64,000 nucleotides of DNA from Coptis chinensis (taxonomy: Eukaryota > Streptophyta > Magnoliopsida > Ranunculales > Ranunculaceae): contig CM027383.1 in NCBI GenBank assembly GCA_015680905.1, forward strand, positions 37,074,501 to 37,138,500. Direction: 5' to 3'. Of this stretch, positions 1 through 11,943 are shown piece by piece (within the stretch, counting starts at the first letter, position 1; each line of letters opens with the position of its first letter). The position numbers were made by a program, and so were the translations under genes. The notes under the pieces were generated by a model that was not told where the DNA came from, made no database searches, and worked only from the letters and a program-made list of their open reading frames with translations.

Positions 1-600
1 CTCGATCATGCTAACCTCTCCATCGATATTCGTATCAGGAAACTGTTTAATTGTTTTAAAAACATTGACCTCAACGGACAGATGGCCAAAGGATAAGGAC
101 ATCGAACCATCGCGGCAATTTATAAGCGCGTTGGCAGTTGCCAAGAAAGGGTGCCCTAAAATGATCGGAACAGAGTCGTTAGTGACTTCTATATCGAGGA
201 TAACAAAATCTGCAGGATAGTAGAAATCCTGAACCTTAACCAACACATTTTCAACTACACCCTTAGGATACTTGATAGACCTATCAGCTAATTGCAACGT
301 TATTGTTGTAGGTTGCATCTCTTGTAGACCTATTTGTTTATATAAATAATAAGGGAGTAAGTTAACACTCTCCCTGAAGTCTAATAAAGCAGTGGTCATG
401 TGAGTATCCCCTAAGGTGCATTGTACAGTAAGACAACCAGGGTCCTTGTACTTAACGATTCCATTATGTTTCATTAAAGTTGGAAACTGTTCAGTTAAAA
501 AGGCGTCTTTAGGAATCTTTGTCTTACGCCTAGTAGTGCACAACTCTTTAAGAAATTTAGCATGGTGAGGTAACTTTTTAATCGCTTCAAGAAAAGGTAA
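1..600 (-). mobile_element. Athila aspartic protease region (fossil)
   Basis: Translated on the minus strand this stretch has the order typical of the retropepsin region of Athila-type pol. A segment rich in TALLDFRESVNLLPYYLY lies where the active-site loop normally sits. It is followed by LQLADRSIKYPKGVVENVLV and later by the flap-distal ILGHPFLATANALINC. It continues off the left edge toward reverse transcriptase. It is part of the broken element and is not expected to be active. Confidence 0.75.
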
Positions 601-608
601 GCTTATCG

Positions 609-2359
609 TTAGATTTTAAAAACTTCCCTAATCTCGTCAAAATTTGTATCCTTGTTTAACATAGCTAATTTCTGAGAAAACGGTGGTTTCTCTCTATATT
701 TAGCATATGGATCAACAAGATGGTTAACCTTGCTTTTCTGTTTTTTAGGTTGTGGTTTAACTGGTACCTCTACAGGGGTAGGCTCATCACTTTCTATTTC
801 GGTATCTAGTTCAATCTTCGGTGTAGGGACTACTTGTGGGGTAACTATAGGCATAGTTACGTTATTATCAACCACTTTCCCAGAACGGAGAGTGGTGATG
901 GAATTTCTCTCACCTATGTTTATATTTTCGTTACTAGTATTACCGTTTATCTCAAAGGCTGTGTTTGGTGTTTTAGGATTAGGTATCACTTGTCCTGGAA
1001 ACACACCTTTGGGTTGTACTTTCTCTTGTGCTAACTGATGTAAGGAAAGTTGGATGGCTTGTAAAATCTATTGTTGAGATTGTATAAAGTATCGAAATGA
1101 TCCGATTGTGGAGGAGTGTTAGCTATAGGTTGTGTGACAGAAACTATATCACGTTGATTATTAATTGGTTGATTTTGATAGTTATTATTATTAACCAGAA
1201 TGATACCTTTATTAACATTATAATTATTATTGTTATAATTATTATAATTACCCTGACCTTGTCCTTGTTGTGGTTGAGCTTGGTTGTTATAGTTATAATT
1301 ATAATTACCCTGACCTTGTCCTTGACCTTGTCGTGGTGGGCCTTGGTTATAATTGTTTGCTGGTCTAACATTTTGATTATTAAACCCTGGAGGTGTTACT
1401 TGTTGATTATTTCTTCAACTGAAGTTGGGATGTTGTCTCCAAGGGGCGTTAGGAATAGGATAATTATTAATTGAGCAAACGTTATCTTGTTGTAATGTTT
1501 GTTGTTCGTAAGCGAGAGGACAATAGGAGTCGGGATGCTCTAGACTCAAACATAAATTACATGGATTGGTGTTGACATTCATGACGAGAATAGGCTTTTG
1601 TTGAACAGAAATAGCCTCTACCTTTTTAGTGAGAGATTCGATTAAATTTTTAAGTTCAGGGTCGGGTTTACTACCCCCATTCATTATGTCAAGGACTTCT
1701 TTATGGTGGTGTAGAAGTCCTTTGAAAAAGGCACGAACTAATGTGTCTTTCGCGAGGTTATAGTGTGGACACTCTATAAGAAGATCGGTGAAACGATTCC
1801 AAGCTTCTGAAAATGATTCATGAGGATTTTGTCGAAAGAAATGAATCTTGGAAAGCATTTCATCGGTCTTCAGTGGTGGATAAAAGTGTTCCATAAATAG
1901 TTGAACAAGTTTAGCCCATGAGTCCATAGAATTAGGCGCTTGGGCTGTTAACCAAGACGCCGCCTTATTGGCTAAAGTGAAAGGAAATACCCTCAATTTA
2001 ATTTGTTCAGCACCCACCGTAGGATGGTGGAATGTAGTAAGGACTTGGTCAATCCTACGCATGTGCTGATAAGGTTTTTCATGGTCTAACCCATGAAAAA
2101 CAGGTAACAAATTAAATATATTTGGGGGAATTCGGAAATCCCCCACTGAGTCTGATAGAACAATGCAAGATTTAGGGCTATCGTTCAAGGCTTTGTAAAA
2201 GTTTGAGAGAGGAGACTCTCTTTCTTCAGCCATTATTTCAGGTGGTGTGTGTGGTATATTAGCTAGAGGTATAGTGAGTGGTATACTAGAAAGGCGTGTT
2301 TGTTGACGTTGCCAGTTGATTACGTTAGGCGTTTTTCTTTGGCCTGACCTTAATCTCAT
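609..2359 (-). mobile_element. Athila gag region (fossil)
   Basis: The first part (1415-2359) begins MRLRSGQRKTPNVI and contains the plant retrotransposon gag core: FPFTLANKAASWLTAQAP, then a WAKLVQLFMEHFYPP segment and later ESFSEAWNRFTDLLIECPHY. This matches the Retrotrans_gag family, which builds the particle shell. An Asn/Gln-rich low-complexity stretch (about 1100-1410) follows. Then comes a segment at 609-1004 with ITTLRSGKVVDN and KYREKPPFSQKLAML, the usual linker ahead of the protease in Athila polyproteins. The parts follow one another in the expected order but are not one open frame. Confidence 0.8.
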
Positions 2360-2982
2360 GCAAGGCTAAGACCAATCTTAATGAAACATAACAACACTCC
2401 AAACAGTCCTGATATATGCTAGTATGAACCTCTAACAGGAGATGTGAGGTGTGGAAGAAAAGAGTACCTGAATGCCTCCTTGCTTCGGTTATGAATAGCG
2501 TCTTGTATACGCGTGCTCAGTGTATATAACAAGTTAGAACACTGAAAATCTTGAAGAAATGGAAGTTTGAAACAAACCTGTGGAAATCGAGCAGTTTCAG
2601 CAGAGGGCGCGGGTCGCACTCAGGTCAAGCTGGAGTTCCAGGCGTTTGGGCGGGGTGCACTCGAACTTAGCCTTGGTAGGGCGCAGGTTCGCGCTCAGGG
2701 AAAAACTCAAGGTCCAGGCGCTTCAGCGTGGAGGGCGCTCGAGTTTTGCCTTGGCAAGGCGCGGGTCGCGCTCAGCTAAAAGCTGGAGTTCTAGGCGTTT
2801 GGGCACGGGTGGCGCTCCAATTTAGGATGCCTAGGGCGCGGGTTGCGCTCCGTGTAATTCTGCGAGGAAAAATTTCAATGCTGAAATGGACAACCACAGT
2901 TAGAATCAAACAAGGGTGGGTGGGTTTGGGACTTTGGAAGACTAACAATTCTAAAGAAAATAATACTAAAGGGAACTAAGAT
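2360..2982 (-). repeat. Athila leader with GC-rich degenerate tandem repeat
   Basis: This is the untranslated leader between primer site and gag. From about 2597 to 2860 it becomes much more GC-rich than its surroundings. It holds about four degenerate units of roughly 75 bp built around GGCGCGGGTCGCGCTCAG and a CTGGAGTTCCAGGCG segment. No gene is visible. The repeat may be a packaging or dimerisation region, which is inference. Confidence 0.6.
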
Positions 2983-2995
2983 GGCAGCGGCTCCA
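2983..2995 (-). promoter_or_regulatory. Primer binding site, tRNA-Asp-like
   Basis: On the minus strand TGGAGCCGCTGCC lies two bases inside the LTR edge. It resembles the 3' end complement of plant tRNA-Asp (TGGCGCCGTTGCC), the primer used by Athila and many other plant gypsy elements, with small differences. Its position fixes the inner LTR boundary. Confidence 0.7.
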
Positions 2996-2997
2996 TT

Positions 2998-4593
2998 TGA
3001 TAAACGTGAAAATGATAGTTTTACCTACGAATAAATGATTAACTTCAAATGCAAGTAAAACTAAAACTAATCAAAGACAATGTTTATCAAAGATTTCTAC
3101 TCTCGAATCTATCGAAATAGAGTGGAGTAAAATATTCGTTCCATTCCTAGTTCTTTTAGCATTCAAAGTTTTATACGACTATGAGTCTATCCAAAGTTAA
3201 TGAGAGTTTTATGAAAGGAATTATACTATGATGTCAATTCAAATACTAAACAAGATACGAATAACGAAAATGACGGAAATGCTAATGTTTGAATCTAGAT
3301 AAAGAATTATGGGGGATTGATTCCACCTTAACTCGACTTAATTCACTAACGAAGAATCGTCGTAATCCGAATTGAACTGCTTTCGCATAACAATTGGTTC
3401 TTCCTAATCCCTAATTGTTCATGGTAATCTCTACCAACTAACATCTAGCATGTGAAACAATCAAACCCATTCTCATGGTGAACTAATCGTTTTCTAGAAT
3501 GGAATGGAAATTACGACTACTCTACGCTAACACAAATCAAGTTTCATCAAGGCTTATTCAACCCCCCTCTAATGGAGGTTTAGCCTATAATCATTATGTT
3601 ATCATTTCCAATCGAAATTAAACTAAACATCATATAAAGATTCTAACTTTACTAATTTAACTAATCAATAATCAATTCTAAATTAACAACTAAGAAATGA
3701 AATTGATTCTAATGAATTTAATAATTGAACTAGATTATGATTAACTAATTATGAAATAAAGACAACTAATTTAAGAATTTAACAATACTAAACTTAAACA
3801 AGACTTTAATAAATAGCTAAATTGGAATAAAATTTAATACTTTATTATAAACTAATATTTGATTCTAAAATAACAATCTATTTGTTCTAATACTAATTAA
3901 TTGAAAGGGAAAACTAGATCTAAAACAATAATTGAAAACTAATTAATGGAATAAAACTCAAAACTAGATCTAGAAATCTCTAATGGCTACTTTCTACCCT
4001 AAGCTAATTGATGCTTAAGAGTTTAGTCTTGTGTGTGGAAATAGAGGAGATCAGATCCACATTTTCGTGCATGGGCTGAGGAGCCATGTTTTGGGCCGGA
4101 AAATCGAGCCCAAGGCCCAATTTCTTCAATCCACATAGCCCTTTTCAGCTGATTTTGACTTCAATAGACTTTTCGTCCACTTCTGCTCCTCTGATTGGGT
4201 GAGGTTTGGACCATTTGAAAGCTCTTTCTGAGCCGGTCATTTTGAAATAAGGTACCCCCAATTCCGAGGCCTGAGTCCAAAGATACGGTCTTCGAAAGTT
4301 CTGCTGACTTTTGTGTGTTGTTTCTGCCCGCGTTGACTTTGACTTTTCAGCTTTTGACCGGGCTTTACAAAGGCTTTTTCTCCTTGAATCTTGGCCTTTA
4401 ATCACAGAACTTCTTAGCAACCAACCCTTGCTCTTTTATCTCGCCAAAGTGGCACATTTCTGCACATAATTGACTTCAATGCCTGAAATACATAAAAGCA
4501 CGTAATCAGCATTAACTCTTATTTATTACTCGCATAATTGGTCTAAAAGTATTATTGTTAAGGGGTTAAAACTATAGTTTTGGGCTCTTATCA
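2998..4593 (-). mobile_element. Athila 5' LTR
   Basis: The 1596-bp segment is bounded by TGATAA at 2998 and TTATCA at 4588-4593, a six-base inverted terminal repeat with TG..CA ends. The inner edge abuts a tRNA-Asp-like primer site and the outer edge abuts hAT coding sequence. It is AT-rich (especially 3600-3960) and codes for no protein. Length and ends match Athila LTRs. The five host bases next to the outer edge are GTCAA; their duplicate should lie beyond the other LTR, outside the window. Confidence 0.85.
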
Positions 4594-6531
4594 GTCAAGA
4601 ATCACTATTTTATCAAGATGTTACAAAATATTGCTAAGTTTGGGAATGGATTTAAGCCACCTAGTTACCATGAGGTGAGGACAACATTCTTGGTGAGAGA
4701 AGTGAATAGAATTAAAGTGGACTTGATGGGAATGTACAAGAAAGAATGGAATCTAAAAGGGTGTACCATTATGTCGGATGGGTGGACCGATGGAAAGTAT
4801 CGAGCAATCACAAACTTTCTTGTCAATAGTCCCAAAGGGACTTTCTTTCTCAAGTCCATTGACACCTCGGATGAGACTTATAGTGGGGATTATCTTTTTG
4901 AGCTTTTAGATGGTGTTATTGAAGAAATTGGAGAAGAGAATGTTGTACAAGTGGTAACCGATGGTGTTTTGGCTTATGTTAGTGCGGGTGCAATGTTGAT
5001 GGAAAAGAGGAAGACAATATTTTGGAACCCATATGCTGCCCATTGCTTGAACTTAATGCTTCAAGATATTGGTGAGCTGCCTACACATGTTAATACTATC
5101 TCAAAAGCAAGAAAAATAATGGTGTTCATATATAGGCATGGATGGGTTCTAAACAAGATGAGGAAGTGTACAAAAGGAAAAGAGTTGCTTAGACCCGGAG
5201 TTACAAGGTTTGCAACTAATTACTTGACTTTGATAAGCATCCATACTTGCAAGAAGGGATTAAAACAATTGTTTACATGTCAAGAATGGCAAGATAGTCC
5301 TCTTTCCAAGAAAGGTTCTCTTGGGTATGATGTACAACAAATAGTTCTAGCGGATGCTCGTTTTTGGGATGCCATCAAGTATTGCCTCAAGTGTGTGCTT
5401 CCCTTAGTGAAAATATTGAGACTAGTTAATGGGTATGCCAAGCCGGCCATGGGTTACATTTATGAGGCAATGGACAAAGCAAGAGAAAAGATTTTGAGCA
5501 ATTTCAAGGGAGTAGTAAGTAGATTTTATGATGTTTTGGAAATTGTTCTAAAGAGGTGGAACTATCAATTGCATAGGCCTCTCCATGTGGTGGCATATTA
5601 TCTTAATCCAACGTAAGTTAACTACATAACTTATATTTGTTTTAATGCACAAGGTAATGTTTTTTCTTATGTTAACACTTATTTGGATTTTTTGCATATT
5701 TTTTTTTTTAGATTTCATTATTAACCTACCTTTCTAGCCGACCATGAAGTTAAAAAAGGTCGCATCCAATGCATTGAATTTATGTGCCCAACACCTCAAA
5801 TGAGATTGAAGGTAGATAGACAACTTGAGAAGTTTCACAATGCGGAAGACTTGTTTAGTAGTACCATGGCTATTCAATTGAGGGATAAGAAGCAATCGGC
5901 ATTGTGGTGGGACACTTATGGAGGGAGTTGTTCGGAACTTCAAACTTTAGCCATTCACATTTTGAGTTGTACTTGTAGTGCCACCGGTTGTGAAAGAAAT
6001 TGGAGTGTATTTGATCATGTAAGTGAGAGCCAAACTTATTAAGTGTTTCAATAGGCATTTAGCTATCTTTTAGTCTCTATGTCTCATAATGGTTTTGTAT
6101 ATTTTTAGGTTCATTCAAAGAAGAGAAATCGATTGGAGCAACAAAGACTTAGTAACTTGGTGTATGTAAAGTACAATCTTCAATTGGAAGCTAGGCAAGA
6201 GACAAGAGTTGAGAATGGAGACTCTTATGATCCAATCTCTTTGGAGGATATGGAATCGGATGATGAATGGATCATGGAAAAGGAAACACCGTGTCTTCCC
6301 ACCGATAATTCATGGATGGATGTGCATGAATGCTTTGAGGTTGGGGAAAGTTCAAAAAAGAAAAAGAGAGGTAAAAAAGTGTAAAATTTCCTATTTAAGT
6401 CTTTCTTATAATGTTCTTTTAAGTAATTAAACATTTCCAATCTTTTTATAGGGCCGAGAGATTTAACGTTGAAAGATAAAGGAAAAGAGAAAGTCCAAGA
6501 AGTAGAAAAGGAGAAAGAAGACACAAGTGAA

Positions 6532-6568
<37 letters not shown>

Positions 6569-6609
6569 TCGAAAGCGAGGAGGATGTGTCTAGCATGGAT
6601 GATGATTGA
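4594..6609 (+). pseudogene. hAT transposase gene (DUF659, hAT dimerisation), 5'-truncated
   Basis: Four exons can be read with GT-AG introns: up to 5612, 5712-6018, 6109-6370 and 6452-6609. The first carries the DUF659-like transposase core (FKPPSYHEVRTTFLV, MSDGWTDGKYRAI, NPYAAHCLNLMLQDI). The second holds the C-terminal dimerisation domain (WWDTYGGSC, SCTCSATGCERNWSVFDH), continued by VHSKKRNRLEQQRL. The last exon ends in an acidic tail with a run of Asp from a GAT microsatellite. Coding begins exactly at the Athila LTR edge (VKNHYFIKMLQNIAKFGNGF), so the BED zinc-finger half is displaced left of the window. One in-frame TAA lies at 5722-5724, where Lys is usual (HY-stop-PTFLADHEVKKG). It is most likely a dead autonomous hAT transposase. 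A domesticated origin is less likely, given the stop. Confidence 0.85.
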
Positions 6610-7209
6610 AGAATATATAAATTGGGAATTGATGATTAGTGTCTTTTAGAATTTTGAGTGTGTTATGACTTATGGTTATTTAAGTCAAACTTAGTAGTAT
6701 GTTTTTGTGGTTTTAAAAAGAAAATACTCTATGTCTATGGTAGAGATTGTCTTCTCAAACTCTTGTTTTGTTGTCTTTTGTGGGACTTGGTGATAAAAGC
6801 TTGTTATATCATTGAGAAGAAGTAATTGAAAAAATCTTTGAAGAATCTAATTTCATTACAATGATATATTCATTTAGCTTCAATAGCATTACAACACTAG
6901 TTTCAATAACACATAAATTCTCTTTGTTGAAATAAACTATCTTTGTTGTTGATGATTTGATGGAATGGTCTCTATGTGCCTATATCCATTGTGAATGATG
7001 GAAGAACTATTCTCTGACTCTTCAAGTGCTGTGCAAATAAGAAAAAACAAGTTATTAGTAGTTTTCTTATGGTATATTTATATATGTAAAAAATTTATAA
7101 CCCTTATATATAATATGGCTTGAATCTTACGATTTATGACTCGATACGATTTACGAATCGGTAAAAATGGAAAACGATTCCCGTTTTGATTCAGGAGTTG
7201 ACAACATTG
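6610..7209 (+). mobile_element. hAT 3' non-coding part and probable terminus
   Basis: After the transposase stop there is about 600 bp of AT-rich sequence. It ends with GAGTTGACAACATTG (about 7195-7209), whose reverse complement CAATGTTGTCAACTC looks like a plant hAT terminal inverted repeat. Just inside it lies subterminal sequence with repeated CGATTTACGAATCGG-like motifs (7130-7185). The other terminus lies left of the window, so the repeat pair and the 8-bp target duplication cannot be checked here. Confidence 0.45.
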
Positions 7210-8344
7210 GATCCAAATTAAATACTTGAACTTGTTCTAAAAGGTAAGACAAGGAATCGAGCCAATGCAAAGGTACAAATGTACAAGAGCTTGATTGATA
7301 TTATCTTTCACTTTGTAATCTGGTAGGTTATATAATCTAGATTGCAAGTTATTACTGATTCATTTCAGTTAGAATCACCATTAGACCAGTGTTCTTTATC
7401 TCTTAAAAGTCTCTGAGATTGAATCGAGGAAGTTTATTACTAAATCGGAAGTATACAAGACTTGTCGCTTGTGATGCGCTTTCGAGGCGGAACTTCGGTC
7501 CGAAGTTCAGCTAGAATTTGTTTTCGTTAGAGTGAGTTTTGGAATATAGTTACCTAGGACAAAAATATAACATTATGAATCTGTTGAATCTGTTTTCTAA
7601 GGGTTCCAGTTTCATGGTATTTGGATAACTGAGATAGGAGTTATGTACTTCGAAAGGTGGACTGTTCCAACTGAATTTTCCACACTGATTTTGAGCTAAA
7701 TTTTGACATAGTTATAGTCAACTTTATTGTTTTAGTCTTTGTTATTTTATATTCCTTGTTGCCTATCACTTACAATCTGGATGGTTCTAGATTTATTGTT
7801 TCATTCATTGGCATGTTTATCACTTAGTTACTTCAAATTGGCTTCTACATGTTGTTAATTTCCAATTCCATCTCGTCTTCCTTCATGATTTAATACTTAA
7901 TTTGTTACGCCGCGCATACTAACTAATTTTTTAACATTTGTTTCTCTTTCATAAAGTTTTATAGTAAATATCATTTGTTAGGGGTGTAAGCCTTTTGATA
8001 GCTATGGGACTCGGATGTATGTATTTTACTTGTGTTTTTGGTAATGACTTTGTACAAGGTGCTTGGATGATCTGGCATTAGTCGAGGCATTCAAGTACTT
8101 TGGCATACTAAGTCCTAATGTTGAAGTGATCTCATTTTTGTAAGCCAGTTATTTGACTGCTCTAGCATCAGTCGAGACGGTTAAATAACTGGGTTAACCA
8201 ATGATAAATATATGATTGTAATTTTCAGGTTATGACAGGTTTATATTTATGAAATGTCGAAAATACAGAGGAGATGTTGCCGAAATTTTATTATAAAAAC
8301 CACATGTCATAGGTTTGTAATTGTTCGAGTTTTGGGGCGTTACA
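7210..8344. other. Unassigned; possible remnant of a gypsy LTR
   Basis: No gene is visible. The stretch ends at 8334-8344 with GGGGCGTTACA, the reverse complement of TGTAACGCCCC, a common start of plant gypsy LTRs. It contains GTCGAGGCATTC and GTCGAGACGGTT style repeats (8085, 8172) and a short inverted repeat around GAACTTCGGTCCGAAGTTC (about 7492-7510). I could not find the other edge or a target duplication, so the LTR reading is weak. Confidence 0.25.
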
Positions 8345-8806
8345 TATTTGCTTGTTCCAAAACTAGAAAAGAGCGTGTGTGTTTTAGATTTTGTTGGTTT
8401 TAATTGTTTTTTGCTTACCCTGACTTAAAAAACACATATATGAGGTTATGCAATGTGAACATATATCGTATTTGCATTTTGTACTATAATGAATTTTGTC
8501 GCTTTACAATATATTGAACCTAACTATTTCTTTTCTTTTGTTTTTTTTTTTTTTTATAGATTAAACTTAATAGAACGCGGCTATGATGGCTAGATGGATG
8601 GATAAAAGCTAGACGTGAAATCGATCATTTTCTCGCATGGTGTTAGACTAGACTGATTAGGTTACTTTTTTGTGGGTTTTGTGAACGTTTTGTATTTTGG
8701 ATAGTTGGTTGGTTGGTTGTAAATTGATGTTTGATAATGGAATTATTTAGTAATGAAATGAAATCGTTTTTTGAGATTGTTAGTTATGTTATATTGATGT
8801 GGATGG

Positions 8807-8811
<5 letters not shown>
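8345..8811. other. No gene recognised
   Basis: This is AT-rich sequence with a T tract near 8540. A short open stretch after 8580 (MMARWMDKS) is too brief to assign. It could belong to the interior of the neighbouring CACTA element, but nothing decides it. Confidence 0.3.

Positions 8812-8856
<45 letters not shown>
8812..8856. repeat. Poly(T) tract
   Basis: An uninterrupted T run of about 45 bases immediately left of the CACTA terminal region. The open minus-strand frame across it encodes only poly-Lys and is not a gene. Confidence 0.9.
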
Positions 8857-9197
8857 CTGAAATAGGTGATTCAATTTTACTAAAACTGACACAAGAAGGG
8901 ATTCAAATTTGTGCGATTTAAAGAAGAACCGACACAACAGAGCTATTTCTTGTGTCGGTTTGTGCTTTCCCAGAGCAAATTTACAGCTGTGAAATGCTAA
9001 AACCGACACAAGTAGTATACTTGTTGTGTCAGTTTATACTTAAAAACCGACACAAGTACTATATCTATTGTGTCGATTTGACAAAAACCTGTTGTGTCAC
9101 CACTACTTGTGTCGTTTTGTAAATCTGAAAAAACCGACACATCAGACTTGTTGTGTCACTTAAAAACTGACACAACAAACCTTTTTTTTTAGTAGTG
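8857..9197. mobile_element. CACTA (En/Spm) terminus with subterminal repeats
   Basis: The right edge reads AAAGG..TTTTTTTTAGTAGTG at 9181-9197, the reverse complement of CACTACTAAAAAAAA, the signature terminal inverted repeat of plant CACTA elements. Inside it, about twelve copies of a 10-bp motif, ACCGACACAA, occur in both orientations over some 300 bp (first near 8885, last near 9165). Such arrays are the known binding platform for the TnpA-type transposase of this superfamily. The opposite terminus was not found, so this is a fragment, or the end of an element whose rest has been replaced. Confidence 0.75.
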
Positions 9198-9459
9198 CCA
9201 TCTTTAGTGAATTAAAATATGCAACACATACTTCAAGCCATTGCTTTTTACTTTCACATACAACCATAATTTCAAATAGTAAAACCAATAATTATTTCGT
9301 AAATTCTAATAGTAAATTTAATAAATTTTGTTTGTGCTTTGTTATCACTTTGTGTTGAGTACGTTCATTTATACTCCGTGCGTGGTAACTTTTATAAGTT
9401 ATTCACGTGCAAAACATGTGCACTTTAGCAGCTAGTTTCTATAATCGTTTCTCTTCATT

Positions 9460-9461
<2 letters not shown>
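9198..9461. other. No gene recognised
   Basis: AT-rich non-coding sequence between the CACTA end and a TA microsatellite; nothing identifiable. Confidence 0.5.

Positions 9462-9538
<77 letters not shown>
9462..9538. repeat. (TA)n microsatellite
   Basis: About 38 uninterrupted TA dinucleotides. Confidence 0.97.
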
Positions 9539-9541
<3 letters not shown>

Positions 9542-9719
9542 TTTGCATACTAGTTTCTTCATTAGTTTGCATACTAGTTTCATTGATTGAAGTAAGGCAT
9601 ATATGTTTTAATTTCTTCTCTTATTAATATGGAAATTTAATTGTAATAAGTATTGTAATGTTGCACTACTTAATTAATCTTGTACGTATTGCTTTCATTA
9701 AGGAACTAAATTTCAAAAC

Positions 9720-9920
9720 ATTTCGAGAAATTTTCACGAAATTTTTCATTTTCGGTGGGCATAGAAACATTTCGAACCCTACATTTTCTGTTTGTAAATT
9801 TTCGAAGTAATTTCACAAATATTTTGACCATTTTTTCAATTTCAAAATTTTCACGAAATTTTTCGTTTTCAGTGGACATAGAAACATTTCGAACCCTACA
9901 TTTTTTTGTTTGCAAGTTTT
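9720..9920. repeat. Direct duplication of about 70 bp
   Basis: Two similar copies lie about 120 bp apart (9729-9800 and 9848-9915). Each runs from TTTTCACGAAATTTTTC through a CATAGAAACATTTCGAACCC segment to TACATTTTTTG-like sequence. They are not identical. No coding role is evident. Confidence 0.7.
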
Positions 9921-10717
9921 TAATTTACATAAAATTTCAAATGGTAGCAAGTGCAATAAATAATTTAAATAGTGGTTAAATTATTTTTGTCAACTTAACA
10001 TTTAGTATTTATTAGTTACTAAACATTAACGACCTAATCTTTCTCAAACAAACATTTAGCATTTAGTATTCACCTTATCCTTGCTGTTTTTCTCTTTAAT
10101 TTTTATTTTTTATTTTTTTATGGGGGCACATTTGATTATTGAGATATATTATATACGTCTATTTTGGTCAATTTTTGGTGTATAGATATCTAAATTTGAA
10201 AGAATAATTGCTACGCCATTTTTTGTTGTTGTTGATGTATTCACATAATTTCTCTTGCTTTTCGCAAAAATGTCTCGAACAATAACCGAGAACGAAATTT
10301 AATTCCTTAGGGCATCTCCAATGGGGGGTGTAAAATTACACCTCCACATAAGTGCCACCTATGTGCCATTATGATTTTATTACTCCAATTGTAAATTATT
10401 GTAGAGTCCATAAATATCCACTCTCTATTGTTCCCAATGGAAAAGTGTAAAAAAGTTCAATTTTAAACTCGGATGTCACTTCAAGTGAAGTCCCTCTTTA
10501 AATTAAAGTGAGTGACGTCCGAGTTTAAAATTTTTAAATCGTGACTTTAGAAATAGATAGGGACGACACTCCAAGTGACGTCCAAATTTATTTTTACTCA
10601 GACGTCTGTTCGAGTGTCGTCCGGGCTTTTTATTAGCTGATAGCGAGATAGGGAATTTCCCACCCTCTCTATCAACTAATACTCTATTAACTACGGTATA
10701 ACACCTCTATTGGAAAG

Positions 10718-11943
10718 AGTTTTTGTTGTACCCACTGTATGCGTCCATGAATGACAAAAGCTCATGGCCGCAAGTTTGGTCTACCAGTATATCGATTCTT
10801 GGTAGGGGGAAGATGTCCTTTGGGCAGTGCTTGTTGACGTTGGTGAAATCTATGCAGAGTCGTACCTGACCGTTCTTCTTTGGAATGGCTACTATGTTGG
10901 CAAGCCAGGTCGGGTACTCGACTTCTCTTATGAATCCCACATTTTTAGCTTTTCTATCTCTTCGTTGATGGATTTTTGAAACTTGAGTGCTAGCTTCCTA
11001 GGTCGTTGTTTGATAAGCTTGATGGTTGGATCTACATTTAACTTGTGGCAAGCGACCTGAGGGTCGATTCCTGACATATCAATATACGACTAAGCAAAAA
11101 TATCTTTATTGAGAGATAGAAATTTGACAAGCTGCTCCTTGAGCTTGGGGTCTAAGTTATCCCCTACATAAACAAATTTTGGGTCATCAGTTGTGCCCAA
11201 ATTGACTTTTTCTCCTAGTTTTATTTGAGCTTATTTTCCTTTGAGCTTTTCTAATGTTGTTGCTAGAGGGCTGGATGTTTGAGGATCCTGCCTCTTTGGG
11301 ACGTCCTTGGCTTCGACGACCTGAGGCTTGGGTGAGGTCATAGTGCTGACCTGATTGTATCAGTGAGCTTCTAGTTGGTTGCTTCTGAGCTCCATGATGC
11401 CTCTGGGACTAGGATATCATAGGACCTGGTGTAGGGTTGATGGAATTGCTTGGATTTTGTGAATCCAACAGCGTCCTAGAATGGCAGTGTAGGACGACCT
11501 GACATCAATCATACTGAAGCATGTTGACATTTTGACCATGTCCTCTTTTTCGCCAATGGAGACTAGTAGGATTACGTCTCGATGGCATCTGTACGATCTC
11601 CGTTGAACCCATAGAGTGGTGCATTAGACTCTATCATCATTGAGTCCGGTAGGTGCATGTCCCTATATGTTTGATAGAACAGTATGTCACATGATCCTGG
11701 ATTGATGAGGACTCTTTTGACTGTCCAACCGTTAATTTTGACATGCACTACCAAGGCATCATTGTGAGGTAGGCACACCTTGTCTAGATCCTTTTCTGTG
11801 AATGCAATTGTTGTTGTCCTCTTGGGGTCGGTGGGGTTGATCATTTCGGCTTTGTGTGAGAGGTGGTAGATTTCTTGGATTGCTCCCACTCTTCTACGCT
11901 TCTCCCGACCTGAGGTTTCGTCGTTTAAGGTGTCTGTAATCAT
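10718..11943 (-). mobile_element. Tat protease and partial reverse transcriptase (fossil)
   Basis: The protease part (11572-11943) has EKDLDKVCLPHNDALVVH and VKRVLINPGSCDILFY, the Tat counterpart of the retropepsin active-site region. Between 10940 and 11570 only degraded pol sequence is seen. The reverse transcriptase part (to 10718) shows YPTWLANIVAIPKKNGQVR, LCIDFTNVNKHCPKD and DAYSGYN, and then stops at Harbinger sequence. Confidence 0.7.

Larger units (their letters stand above)
1..4593 (-). mobile_element. Athila-lineage Ty3/gypsy retroelement, 5' part
   Basis: The minus strand reads, from right to left, LTR (2998-4593), tRNA-Asp-like primer site, leader, gag (about 609-2359) and aspartic protease (1-600). 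Reverse transcriptase, integrase and the other LTR would lie left of the window. The long LTR of about 1.6 kb, the Asp-type primer site and the gag/protease sequence fit the Athila lineage. The right LTR edge joins a hAT coding exon directly, so this element inserted into that gene. The visible coding part looks broken in a few places, so it is a fossil. Age cannot be judged because only one LTR is present. Family placement is by eye from the protein sequence. Confidence 0.85.

Noticed and set aside
1097-1474. Plus-strand open frame rich in Ile/Leu resembling a membrane protein
   Set aside because: It is the antisense of the Asn/Gln-rich low-complexity gag segment of the Athila element.
6225-6596. 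Ser-rich minus-strand open frame
   Set aside because: It is the antisense shadow of the acidic Asp-run exon of the hAT gene.
8743-9009. Minus-strand open frame with a long Lys run
   Set aside because: The Lys run is the poly(T) tract and the rest is CACTA subterminal repeat.
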